Part shown: piece by piece, positions 1 to 7,076 of the stretch
How the letters are laid out: each line of letters begins with the position of its first letter
Position numbering within the stretch: the first letter of the stretch is position 1
Source: Alphaproteobacteria bacterium
Lineage (GTDB): Bacteria; Pseudomonadota; Alphaproteobacteria; Puniceispirillales; UBA1172
DNA length: 38,023 nucleotides
Direction: 5' to 3'
Assembly (NCBI GenBank): GCA_024639485.1
Contig: JAHEII010000003.1
Span: 1 to 38,023, forward strand
Position numbers and translations under genes: made by a program
Notes under the pieces: model-generated
Seen by the model: the letters and a program-made list of their open reading frames with translations, nothing else
Told to the model about the DNA's origin: nothing
Databases searched by the model: none

Positions 1-11
1 TACCCTTATTT

Positions 12-917
12 TCAAGCACGGCGGCGGCGGCGTTCACGATCACCACGCGCACCACGACTTTCGCCTTCTGGTGCTGGCTCACGATATTTCTTGATCCAGC
101 GGCGGCATTCCGGGTCAGTGCCCATCATAACATCAGCGCCCATAATGCCGGACATTTCTTCGGCATGCAGAGGGTTCAGAATAGCGGAAGTCATACCAGC
201 ACCAACAGCCATCGCCAGAAACGCGGCATTCATGCCATGACGGTTAGGTAGGCCAAACGAAATATTTGACGCGCCACAAGTGGTATTAACCTTTAGTTCT
301 TCGCGCAAACGGCGGATCAGATCAAGCGCCGCCCGTCCAGCCAGATTGATAGCACCAACCGGCATGATCAATGGATCAACAACAACATCTTCTCTTGGGA
401 TACCAAAATCGGCGGCACGTTCAACAATTTTCTTGGCAACGTCATAACGGACATTCGGGTCTTCGGAAATGCCGGTTTCATCATTGGAAATAGCAACCAC
501 CGCCGCGCCATATTTTTTCACCAGTGGCAATACGACTTCCAGTCGTTCTTCTTCACCGGTAACAGAATTTACCAGCGCCTTGCCCTGATAAACAGACAAT
601 CCGGATTCCAGTGCTTCCACGATAGAACTATCAATTGCTAGCGGCAGATCAACATTGGCCTGAATAAGCTGTATACATTCGGCCAGGATTTTTGGCTCAT
701 CTGCCATCGGGATACCGGCATTGACATCCAGCATTGTTGCACCAGCCTCAACCTGTGCCAGCGCGTCTGATAGCACACGGGAATAATCACCTTCGGCCAT
801 TTCAGCGGCAAGCAATTTACGGCCAGTCGGATTAATTCGCTCACCAATAATGCAAAATGGTTTCTCGAATCCTATTTCAATTTCTTTTTTATGTGAAGAT
901 ACGCGTGTGATGGTCAT
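12..917 (-). CDS. Folate (pterin)-binding corrinoid methyltransferase, MetH-domain/AcsE-like
   Basis: Expected to move a methyl group between methyltetrahydrofolate and a cobalamin protein in the cytoplasm. The 301-residue protein is one pterin-binding TIM barrel. It shows GERINPTGR at 25-33, DVNAG at 64-68, an Asp at 96 in AIDSS, NSVTGEEER at 117-125 and NTTCGASNISFGLPNRHGMN at 211-230, the signature of the folate module of MetH and of AcsE/MtgA-type enzymes. It has no cobalamin or homocysteine domain, so it must work with separate partners; the corrinoid protein encoded upstream is the obvious one. The start has a good AGGAG site. The last 14 residues hold eight arginines (288-300), a basic tail outside the barrel. 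It is the last visible gene of a four-gene minus-strand operon. Family assignment is firm; physiological direction and final methyl acceptor are inferred. Confidence 0.9.
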   Translation of the reverse strand: MTITRVSSHKKEIEIGFEKPFCIIGERINPTGRKLLAAEMAEGDYSRVLSDALAQVEAGATMLDVNAGIPMADEPKILAECIQLIQANVDLPLAIDSSIVEALESGLSVYQGKALVNSVTGEEERLEVVLPLVKKYGAAVVAISNDETGISEDPNVRYDVAKKIVERAADFGIPREDVVVDPLIMPVGAINLAGRAALDLIRRLREELKVNTTCGASNISFGLPNRHGMNAAFLAMAVGAGMTSAILNPLHAEEMSGIMGADVMMGTDPECRRWIKKYREPAPEGESRGARGDRERRRRRA

Positions 918-994
918 ATTGATCTCCTGATTGTGACTTTTAGCTATGTGATCTAGCGTTAAGTAGTTTCAATTTATGATGCTTTGCTACCGAT

Positions 995-1891
995 CTATTC
1001 AAGCACCTGAAACCCGCCCTTGGGTAATAACTTTACTTGGCTTGATGCCACTTGCGACGCCCATACCGCTGTTTTTGCAACACCACCAAAAGGATAATAA
1101 TGAAAATGATTGAGCTTTGTTTCCGGATCATTAGCCATAGCTTCGGCAAGACCGGCAATCAGCAGATGCGGTGATTGAACCGTCAGCAATTTGGTCACAT
1201 TACGCGCTTGTTTGGCAATAAACCGCATAGATGGCCCAATACCGGAAATCTGGGCAAACCGGAAAAGCGTTTTAATGGTTGCCGGCCCCGGAATACCAAT
1301 GCGGATAGGTAGCATATTACCATCGGCGCGAATCCGTTTTTCCCACGCAACAACGGCATCGGCATCAAAACAGAACTGGGTTTCGATATATAACTCAAGA
1401 CCTTCTTTTTTGGCATAGTCGTTTTTCCATGCCAGTGCTTCGGCCAGCTGATCATCATTGATATCCGGACTGCCTTCGGGATGGCCGGATACGCCAATTT
1501 TGCGAATCCCTGCTTTTTGCAGGATACCTGTTTCCAACACTTCCATGGTGGATGCAAACTCACCGACCGGATTGGTTACACCACCACCAATGACCAGAAC
1601 CTCATCAACATTGGCACGCGAAGTCATATCAGCGACCAGATCAGCTAGCTGTTCTTTGGATGTCAGCGACCGCGCCGCGATATGTGGCACCGGAACAAGC
1701 CCCGCGTCACGAAGCCGTTTGGCAACATCAATTGTATCAACTGGGTCAGTCCCCGGCAGGAACGTCACATTAACGGTTGTTCCTTCGGCAAGAATAGCGG
1801 AAAAATCATCAATCTTTGCAGCTCCCGGCGGGGTGACTTCTATTGACCAATTAGCGCCAGCTTTGGCAATCGCATCTATTGTGGCAGTCAT
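995..1891 (-). CDS. Divergent methylenetetrahydrofolate reductase (MetF-like)
   Basis: Likely reduces 5,10-methylene-THF to 5-methyl-THF, the methyl donor for the methyltransferase encoded just downstream. The 298-residue single-domain protein keeps the MetF order: SIEVTPPGA with the catalytic-type Glu at residue 18, a strand ending in PHIAARS, GVSGHPEGSPDI (equivalent of the G-YPE-HP motif) and YIETQFCFD near 189-197. It departs from typical MetF where the conserved RGDP loop should be; here the segment reads IGGGVTNPVGEF. A strong GAGGAG ribosome site precedes the ATG. The 160 bases upstream are non-coding, so it may have its own promoter inside the operon. Some proteins of this kind are annotated only as MTHFR family; its activity and electron donor are unproven. 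Confidence 0.82.
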   Translation of the reverse strand: MTATIDAIAKAGANWSIEVTPPGAAKIDDFSAILAEGTTVNVTFLPGTDPVDTIDVAKRLRDAGLVPVPHIAARSLTSKEQLADLVADMTSRANVDEVLVIGGGVTNPVGEFASTMEVLETGILQKAGIRKIGVSGHPEGSPDINDDQLAEALAWKNDYAKKEGLELYIETQFCFDADAVVAWEKRIRADGNMLPIRIGIPGPATIKTLFRFAQISGIGPSMRFIAKQARNVTKLLTVQSPHLLIAGLAEAMANDPETKLNHFHYYPFGGVAKTAVWASQVASSQVKLLPKGGFQVLE

Positions 1892-1976
1892 GGGGGTGTC
1901 TCCTCAGACAAAAAGTCTAAACTATCTAGAATTATTTAATGTGGTTTTATCAAAGACATTGGCCAGATGACGGCAA

Positions 1977-2003
1977 TCTGTCTCTTATTTGCGACAAGAC
2001 AGA
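1977..2003 (-). other. Inverted repeat in the 2052-1892 intercistronic gap
   Basis: TCTGTCT (1977-1983) pairs perfectly with AGACAGA (1997-2003) around a 13-nt loop. It lies between the PF13769-type gene and the MetF-like gene. No U-tract follows, so it is more likely an RNA processing or stability element than a terminator. Nothing else is recognisable in this 161-base gap. Confidence 0.3.
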
Positions 2004-2052
2004 ATATGATCGATTAGCATATGTTGAAATGGTGATGCAGATACATCCTGAT

Positions 2053-2364
2053 TTATTCAGCCAAACCACCAGCGGCAACTAGCTTGGCCACTCTGTCTTG
2101 CGGATATTCTGCTTCCAGCTGGGCGGCTTTGGCCTTGGCTTCTGCTTCTAGGTCATCACCACATGAAACAGGGTCGGATTTACGCCATTCAGCCAGATAG
2201 TCATCGGTGCTATCCGCGCCGTCCCGCATGGCGGCGGCATCAATAGCGATAGCAAAACGTTGCGGCAGTTCTATTTTTGCCTGTTGACGTTTACGGCCAC
2301 GGCCTTCCTCGGCCACCACTTGTGCTGGGATATCGCGCCAATATATAACGGTTAAGCTTGCCAA
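2053..2364 (-). CDS. Small PF13769 'virulence factor' family protein in the one-carbon operon
   Basis: A 103-residue soluble protein with no signal peptide or membrane segment. The opening SLTVIYWRDIPAQVVAE, the central basic RGRKRQQAKIELPQRF and the acidic D-LEAEA helix match the small family labelled 'virulence factor' (PF13769) in Alphaproteobacteria. The label gives no function. From memory the family often sits beside corrinoid and folate methyltransferase genes, as here, which suggests a helper or regulatory role in that pathway. The start is a TTG at 2364, six bases after the corrinoid gene's stop; no in-frame ATG fits, and the ribosome site is weak, so translation is probably coupled to the upstream gene. 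Confidence 0.75.
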   Translation of the reverse strand: MASLTVIYWRDIPAQVVAEEGRGRKRQQAKIELPQRFAIAIDAAAMRDGADSTDDYLAEWRKSDPVSCGDDLEAEAKAKAAQLEAEYPQDRVAKLVAAGGLAE

Positions 2365-2370
2365 TTTAAA

Positions 2371-3060
2371 TCAGGCCGCTGTTTTATCGGATACCATGGA
2401 CTTTGCTGTTTCCACAGCAACCGCGGCATCCCGACAATACGCATCAGCACCAATTGACGTTGCAAACGCTTCGTTCAATGGCGCCCCACCAACCAGTACG
2501 ATGTAATCATCACGCATGCCTTTTTCGACCAGCGCATCAATAACTACTTTCATATATGGCATAGTTGTTGTCAGCAATGCCGACATGCCAAGGATATCTG
2601 GCTTATGTTCTTCCAGTGCTTCGATGTAATTTTCAACCGGATTATTAATGCCGATATCAATCACCTCAAATCCGGCGCCTTCCATCATCATGGAAACCAG
2701 ATTTTTGCCGATATCATGAATATCGCCCTTAACAGTGCCAATCACCATCTTGCCCTGTTGCGGTGCGCCGGTTTCGGCAAGCAATGGCCGCAAGATAACC
2801 ATGCCGGATTTCATGGCATTTGCCGCCATCAGCACTTCGGGAACAAATAGAATACCATCACGGAAATCAATGCCGACAATCGTCATGCCTTCGACCAATG
2901 CTTCGGTCAGAACCCGGTAAGGTGTCCACCCACGGCCAAGAAAGATATTCACGGCTTCTACGACTTCTTCTTGAAGCCCATCATAAAGATCATCATGAAT
3001 TTGCTGTACAAGCTCATCATCGTCTAGTTCATCGAGTACGATATCATCTTCGTCAGACAT
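2371..3060 (-). CDS. Corrinoid (cobalamin-binding) methyl-carrier protein
   Basis: Carries the methyl group on cobalamin between methyltransferase subunits. The 229-residue protein has a four-helix cap domain (about 15-95) followed by a Rossmann-like B12 domain with GDIHDIGKN at 112-120. His115 is the expected lower axial cobalt ligand of the DxHxxG motif. VLVGGAPLNEAFA near 190 and the closing GADAYCRDA are also typical of MtbC/MtmC/MetH modules. The ATG at 3060 is preferred over an upstream in-frame ATG at 3093 because GAGG sits at the right distance and the extra residues look non-coding. The N-terminus is extremely acidic: 13 Asp/Glu and no Lys/Arg in the first 30 residues. It is the first gene of the minus-strand one-carbon operon. 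Confidence 0.92.
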   Translation of the reverse strand: MSDEDDIVLDELDDDELVQQIHDDLYDGLQEEVVEAVNIFLGRGWTPYRVLTEALVEGMTIVGIDFRDGILFVPEVLMAANAMKSGMVILRPLLAETGAPQQGKMVIGTVKGDIHDIGKNLVSMMMEGAGFEVIDIGINNPVENYIEALEEHKPDILGMSALLTTTMPYMKVVIDALVEKGMRDDYIVLVGGAPLNEAFATSIGADAYCRDAAVAVETAKSMVSDKTAA

Positions 3061-3150
3061 AGCAGACCTCATTCCAAAGAGTAATTTGATCACATTAGCT
3101 TCAATTTTTAAAAAACGAATAAAATAATTACGACATTAACTTATCTGGTT

Positions 3151-3166
3151 TCGGCATGTTTGCCGA
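3151..3166. terminator. Hairpin between yciB end and corrinoid operon
   Basis: TCGGCA (3151-3156) and TGCCGA (3161-3166) form a perfect 6-bp stem with a 4-nt loop, 18 bases beyond the yciB stop. There is no good U-tract on either strand, so termination is a guess from position. Confidence 0.35.
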
Positions 3167-3183
3167 TTTGTGTGGCTTTATCA

Positions 3184-3831
3184 TTATTTTTCACTGCTGG
3201 TATTGATATCCATGTCTTTTTGATAGCGATGAAGAATGATCATAATAACAATGCCAAATAGTAATGATAGTCCGGACAGACCAAACACTTTGAACGTAAC
3301 CCATTGTTCTGTTGTCAAATTTCGCCATGCCAGCTCATTCGCTATGGCCAGCGTAACCATCATGCCAACAAAGCTGAAAGTAAGTTCACGCCAGACCCCT
3401 GATTCGGGTGGAATATTCAATTGTTCCATCATGGCTCTAACCGGATTATAGCCTAGAATATATCCACCCATAATGCCGCCAGCGATAGCAAGGCTGGCTA
3501 CTGTTGGTTTGATTTTGATATAGAAATCATCTTCCATCAATATTGTCAGGCCGCCAAAAAATACCACCATGACACAGCCCATTGCCGCCATTTTCGGGAT
3601 ACGCCGTTCCAGATGCCATGACATCATCAACGCCAGAATAGTAGCAATAACCAATGTTGCGGTGCCGGCATAGATACCGAAAAAATAATTAACGCCAAAA
3701 AACACCAGCAAAGGCCCAAATTCCAGTGCTGACCGCCATTTGCTCTGGGGCGGTTTATTTAGGGGTTTATTTGGGGATGACTTAGGCGTGTTCATATCGT
3801 TATCTCTATCATTTCCGTTATCCGCGCTCAT
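3184..3831 (-). CDS. yciB: Septation protein A family inner-membrane protein (YciB/IspZ)
   Basis: An integral membrane protein of the YciB family, linked in other bacteria to cell-envelope synthesis and division; the molecular role is unsettled. Of 215 residues, about 35 at the N-terminus are polar, then come five or six hydrophobic helices. Family marks are ALEFGPLLVFFGVNYFFG, EDDFYIKIKPT and the C-terminal VWRELTFSFVG and WVTFKVFGLSG. Its ATG overlaps the dusA stop as ATGA, so the two are translationally coupled. Residues around 20-28 (NKPLNKPP) come from a 12-bp tandem duplication in the DNA. A downstream Met at residue 13 is an alternative start. Confidence 0.9.
   Translation of the reverse strand: MSADNGNDRDNDMNTPKSSPNKPLNKPPQSKWRSALEFGPLLVFFGVNYFFGIYAGTATLVIATILALMMSWHLERRIPKMAAMGCVMVVFFGGLTILMEDDFYIKIKPTVASLAIAGGIMGGYILGYNPVRAMMEQLNIPPESGVWRELTFSFVGMMVTLAIANELAWRNLTTEQWVTFKVFGLSGLSLLFGIVIMIILHRYQKDMDINTSSEK
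3752..3775. repeat. 2 x 12-bp tandem duplication in yciB
   Basis: GGTTTATTTAGG (3752-3763) is followed directly by GGTTTATTTGGG (3764-3775), one mismatch. In the yciB frame this gives the repeated NKP-LNKP linker before the first membrane helix. The unit is a multiple of three, so the frame is kept. Confidence 0.8.
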
Positions 3832-4886
3832 GCTGCTTCCTCATGTTCTTGATTTAAACTATCCCATGCCATGCGTATCAAATCCCCCCGACTAGCCGGA
3901 TCACGCGCGTCTTCGGATAATGTCCGGCGCCAGCGTTTTGCGCCTTTTCTGCCATTAGCAAATCCCAGCATATGCCGCGTGATGGATATCAGCCTTGCGC
4001 CATTCGCTATTTCCGCGTCGGCATAATCCGCCATCGCCGCCATGACGGTATCGCCATCAACCGGTTCATGATCAAATACTTGTGCCGCCCAGACCGCCAG
4101 CTTTGCCGGTTGCTGATATGCAGCCCGGCCTATCATTACGCCATCCACATGATCCAGCCCCATCCGGATATGATGCCAATCGGAAAAACCGCCATTTATG
4201 GAAATGGGTATATCATCAGCACCGGCCGCCAGCCGTGATTTCAACCCGTATACCCGATCATAATCCAGCGGTGGGATATCTCTATTTTCTTTCGGGCTAA
4301 GACCATTTAGCCATGCTTTGCGGGCATGAATAATCATATGATCCACCCCACTTTCAATGATCGTATCAATAAATCTGTCCAGCGTTTGTTCGGTATCCAT
4401 ATCATCAATACCCAGACGGCATTTGACACTAACCGGTCGGCGGGTAGCCGAACGCATGGCCGAAACCAGCTCACCCACCAGAACCGGATCAGCCATCAAT
4501 GCCGCGCCGAACCGGCCAGATTGCACCCGATCAGACGGGCAACCAACATTCAGATTATATTCCGCATAATCATAGGATTCTGCCATGGCTATGGCCTCTG
4601 CCAACGCGACCGGATCAGCCCCGCCTAATTGTAATATGATGGCGTTATCGTCTGGTTTATCCTGATCCATATGATGGCCATTCAACAACCGGTCACGCGC
4701 CCCAAAACGGATTGCATCTGCGGTTACCATTTCGGTATAAAGCGCGGCTTTTGGTGCTAGCAACCGGTGGAAGTAGCGGCAATGCCTGTCTGTCCAGTCC
4801 ATCATTGGCGCGACCGATAACCGATGTGCCGGCGCGAATGGCAGGCGTGTTTTATCTGGATGCGAGGAAGTGATATCTTGTGTCAT
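3828..4886 (-). CDS. dusA: tRNA-dihydrouridine(20/20a) synthase DusA
   Basis: FMN-dependent reduction of uridine to dihydrouridine in the tRNA D-loop. The 352-residue protein starts its barrel with LSVAPMMDWTDRHCRYFHR (23-41). It carries NLNVGCPSDRVQSGRFGAAL at 111-130, with Cys116 as the catalytic proton donor, then VKCRLGIDD, IHARKAWLNGLSPKENR and a C-terminal helical tRNA-binding domain with GAKRWRRTL. HARKAWL and GLSPKENR are DusA-subtype marks that separate it from DusB and DusC. It is followed by yciB with a 4-base overlap. The leader upstream contains a 16-bp tandem repeat. Confidence 0.95.
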   Translation of the reverse strand: MTQDITSSHPDKTRLPFAPAHRLSVAPMMDWTDRHCRYFHRLLAPKAALYTEMVTADAIRFGARDRLLNGHHMDQDKPDDNAIILQLGGADPVALAEAIAMAESYDYAEYNLNVGCPSDRVQSGRFGAALMADPVLVGELVSAMRSATRRPVSVKCRLGIDDMDTEQTLDRFIDTIIESGVDHMIIHARKAWLNGLSPKENRDIPPLDYDRVYGLKSRLAAGADDIPISINGGFSDWHHIRMGLDHVDGVMIGRAAYQQPAKLAVWAAQVFDHEPVDGDTVMAAMADYADAEIANGARLISITRHMLGFANGRKGAKRWRRTLSEDARDPASRGDLIRMAWDSLNQEHEEAA

Positions 4887-4894
4887 CTACACTA

Positions 4895-4926
4895 TAACCC
4901 AATGAAGCTTTAACCCAATGAACCTT
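4895..4926. repeat. 2 x 16-bp tandem repeat upstream of dusA
   Basis: TAACCCAATGAAGCTT (4895-4910) is followed directly by TAACCCAATGAACCTT (4911-4926), one mismatch. It lies 9-40 bases upstream of the dusA start, in non-coding DNA. It may be a simple duplication or a doubled protein-binding site. Confidence 0.8.
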
Positions 4927-4953
4927 TAATGATCATCCTCAATGAACGCCAAG

Positions 4954-4987
4954 ATAATAGCGCTAAAAAAGTGCAGGATGCTATTAT
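4954..4987 (-). other. Inverted repeat spanning the stop codon of the DUF1491 gene
   Basis: ATAATAGC (4954-4961) and GCTATTAT (4980-4987) are perfect 8-base complements with an 18-nt loop. The stop codon of the DUF1491 gene (4984-4986) lies inside one arm. There is no U-tract after the stem in the transcribed direction, although the loop has six Us. Function unknown; see the findings on stop-codon hairpins. Confidence 0.45.
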
Positions 4988-5331
4988 TCCAATATAGTTG
5001 CTTTATCATATTGGGCAAAGGGATTAATGCCATGCGGCGTTTCCACCGCCACGACCCAGCAATCCGCATCATAGGATATCTGTTTTTCAACCAGCTCCGC
5101 CGCCTGCATGGACGTGACGCGGTCATCCTGATGAATAGCAGACCAGATTGCGCCATAATCCGGATCATGGTGGCGGCTTTCTACCCTTACCATGCCGTCA
5201 TTTGATTCAAGCCGGACAATAATTGCGCCGCGTTCCTTATCCCCACGCTTTTCCAGCACCATAGTGACGCGTTCCTGATTAGCCTCAGCCATCACACCTG
5301 CGACCAGCATTGCTGTGGTAAGACGTGCCAT
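4984..5331 (-). CDS. DUF1491 family protein
   Basis: A 115-residue conserved alphaproteobacterial protein of unknown function. It opens with MARLTTAMLVAGVMAEAN, then VLEKRGDKERGAIIVRLESN, and a helix-rich end with AAELVEKQISYDADCWVVAVE. This matches DUF1491, where a basic strand is followed by a D-D-WV-E pattern. It is soluble and has no signal peptide. It follows the DUF1674 gene by 14 bases on the same strand, so the two are probably co-transcribed. I cannot assign a biochemical role. Confidence 0.8.
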   Translation of the reverse strand: MARLTTAMLVAGVMAEANQERVTMVLEKRGDKERGAIIVRLESNDGMVRVESRHHDPDYGAIWSAIHQDDRVTSMQAAELVEKQISYDADCWVVAVETPHGINPFAQYDKATILE

Positions 5332-5345
5332 GCGTTTAATGCTCT

Positions 5346-5573
5346 CTAGAAATCAGAACAACGGCCATTTTTTTCCCAATCCCCAAAACGGGTGGGCTCA
5401 AGCCCCTTGGGGCCACCATGTTCGGTTACGTCAGAACCGGTTTCGGAACTGGCCTGCTCAGATTCCATAGCGGTATCTTGTGCCTGAACTTCGACATGAT
5501 CTTCCGTCAGGTCTTCCGTTGGGGATTCTGTTTGGGCTTCAGATGACATTTGATCTTTGTTTGATGTGCTCAT
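5346..5573 (-). CDS. DUF1674 protein, succinate dehydrogenase assembly factor 4 (SDHAF4)-like
   Basis: Small bacterial relative of mitochondrial SDHAF4/Sdh8, which binds flavinylated SdhA and protects it before it joins SdhB. The recognisable part is the last 25 residues, GGPKGLEPTRFGDWEKNGRC, the family hallmark. The preceding 45 residues are acidic, rich in Glu, Ser and Thr and probably disordered. The total of 75 residues is in the family range. A 12-bp tandem duplication in the DNA generates the TED-LTED segment. It is divergent from rsmB. No sdh genes are in the window, so SDH assembly is inferred from the family. Confidence 0.88.
   Translation of the reverse strand: MSTSNKDQMSSEAQTESPTEDLTEDHVEVQAQDTAMESEQASSETGSDVTEHGGPKGLEPTRFGDWEKNGRCSDF
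5500..5523. repeat. 2 x 12-bp tandem duplication in the DUF1674 gene
   Basis: TCTTCCGTCAGG (5500-5511) and TCTTCCGTTGGG (5512-5523) are adjacent and differ at two bases. They encode part of the acidic TEDLTED linker, and the unit keeps the reading frame. Confidence 0.65.
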
Positions 5574-5605
5574 AATTACCTATATGGTGATATTTTTGCG
5601 CAAGG

Positions 5606-5631
5606 ACAAGGATAAAGAACAAGGATAAATT
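5606..5631. repeat. 2 x 13-bp tandem repeat in the rsmB leader
   Basis: ACAAGGATAAAGA (5606-5618) is followed by ACAAGGATAAATT (5619-5631); the first 11 bases are identical. Each copy contains an AAGGA that looks like a ribosome-binding site but lies 24 or more bases from the rsmB ATG, with no in-frame start between them. Confidence 0.7.
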
Positions 5632-5649
5632 ATTCAGTAAACTGGACAA

Positions 5650-7041
5650 ATGCTTTCTTCTGCCTATGATCGCGTCATGAAATCACGACACCTACATCCC
5701 GAACCCGCCAGAGAGATTGCCTTATCAGGGCTGAAAGCGGTCATGTCATCCGGCAAGGCGCTAGATGAATGGCTGGAAAAAAATGAACCCTATCACCAGC
5801 TAGAACCCAGAGATCGCCGGTTTTGCCGACGACTGCTTGCATCCAGTTTGCGGCATCATGGTCAGGCGATGCAGGCGTTACGCCATTATATCCCGCGTCC
5901 ACCCAAAGGCCGTCAGCATATGGCAACCTATGTGTTGTTGCTGGCGTTGACGGAACTGATCTGGCTGGATGGAAAATCACATGCCGTTGTTGATCAGTCT
6001 GTCCGGCTAATCCGGTCTGTGGGGCTAGAGCATCTGCACGGGCTTATTAATGCCAGCCTGCGCCGCTGTGTGAAGGATATTGATGCAAACGCCGATATCA
6101 TTGCCACATGGCGTCATGATCACGCGGCTAATTTTCCAGACTGGATATCTTCGCGGCTGATCGCTGACTGGGGCCAAGACAAAGCCAATGATATCATGGC
6201 CGCATCGCTAATGCCGCCGCCGCTTGATCTGACCATGGCGGCAAGCGAGGTCGGAACAACGGATATCTGGGCAGAAAAGCTGGGGGGATATGTGCTTCCC
6301 CAAGGAAGCGTCCGGCTAAATGATGGCGCACCATACCGGCTGGATGGTTATGCAGATGGCAAATGGTGGGTGCAGGACGCCGCCGCCACGCTACCAGTGC
6401 GGATGATGGGTGATATTCGCGGCAAACATGTCATTGATGCCTGTGCCGCACCGGGTGGAAAAACCGCACAATTGATTGCTGGCGGCGCAAATGTTACCGC
6501 TGTTGATCTATCTGCCGGACGACTGGAACGATTGAAAGAAAATCTGACCAGACTGAATATGTCAGCGGATGTAATAACCGCAAATATATTGTCATGGTCG
6601 CCAGATAAACCGGTTGATGCGGTGCTGATTGATGCCCCCTGTTCGGCTACCGGAACTATTCGCCGCAATCCCGATAAGCTGGTGCATGCGAAACCGTCAG
6701 ATATAGCTATGCTGGGCAATTTACAGACAGATATGATCAGCCATGCCGCCACATGGTTAAAACCGGGCGGGATTCTGGTCTTTGCCACCTGTTCGTTATT
6801 CCGCGCAGAAGGTGAGGATATTGCCGCCAGAATAGCTGAAGATACCGACCTGATACCTGATCCCGTTGATCCGCATATTTATGACGGATTTGCGCCAGCG
6901 GCAGGCAATGATCCGCATATGTTACGGCTTTTCCCCGATGCGCTGATCATGCCGGATCATGCCATTACAACCGCTGATAATGAAAATACCATGACACATG
7001 GTAATGACGGGTTTTTTATGGCACGATTTCACCGGCAATAA
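5650..7041 (+). CDS. rsmB: 16S rRNA (cytosine-967-C5)-methyltransferase RsmB
   Basis: SAM-dependent methylation of C967 in 16S rRNA. The 463-residue protein has an N-terminal NusB-like RNA-binding domain (about 15-150, with ELIWLDGKSHAVVDQSVRL) and a C-terminal Rossmann methyltransferase. DACAAPGGK at 263-271 binds SAM, Cys331 in IDAPCSATG and Cys381 in ATCSLFRAEGED are the two catalytic cysteines of m5C enzymes, and IRRNPD follows. An in-frame stop at 5638 limits the start; the ATG at 5650 has only a weak ribosome site (GGACAA), and an ATG at 5677 is possible. It begins a plus-strand group with the heparinase-family gene and purH. The stop codon is the loop of a short GCAA-TAA-TTGC palindrome. 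Confidence 0.94.
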   Translation: MLSSAYDRVMKSRHLHPEPAREIALSGLKAVMSSGKALDEWLEKNEPYHQLEPRDRRFCRRLLASSLRHHGQAMQALRHYIPRPPKGRQHMATYVLLLALTELIWLDGKSHAVVDQSVRLIRSVGLEHLHGLINASLRRCVKDIDANADIIATWRHDHAANFPDWISSRLIADWGQDKANDIMAASLMPPPLDLTMAASEVGTTDIWAEKLGGYVLPQGSVRLNDGAPYRLDGYADGKWWVQDAAATLPVRMMGDIRGKHVIDACAAPGGKTAQLIAGGANVTAVDLSAGRLERLKENLTRLNMSADVITANILSWSPDKPVDAVLIDAPCSATGTIRRNPDKLVHAKPSDIAMLGNLQTDMISHAATWLKPGGILVFATCSLFRAEGEDIAARIAEDTDLIPDPVDPHIYDGFAPAAGNDPHMLRLFPDALIMPDHAITTADNENTMTHGNDGFFMARFHRQ

Positions 7042-7076
7042 TTGCGTTTAGCGTTTCATATTAATCGGAAAACAAA

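Noticed and set aside
12-917. The Arg-rich C-terminus of the methyltransferase as a frameshift artefact
   Set aside because: The frame stays open to a normal stop, the tail follows the end of the barrel smoothly, and I recall similar basic tails in related proteins.
1458-1970. A 170-codon plus-strand open frame opposite the MetF-like gene
   Set aside because: It is antisense to a well-supported gene, has Ser/Pro/Arg-rich composition typical of a shadow frame and shows no family motif.
2053-2364. Evidence of a virulence or pathogenicity locus
   Set aside because: The family label is historical. Neighbours are one-carbon metabolism genes and nothing else suggests pathogenicity.
3061-3183. Possible cobalamin or SAM riboswitch before the corrinoid gene
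   Set aside because: Only about 120 bases are available. GCCAC appears, but no B12 box, no multi-stem layout and no SAM-II pattern could be assembled.
7035-7045. GCAA-TAA-TTGC palindrome at the rsmB stop as a terminator
   Set aside because: Four base pairs with a three-base loop is too weak alone. It is mentioned only as a possible member of the stop-centred pattern.
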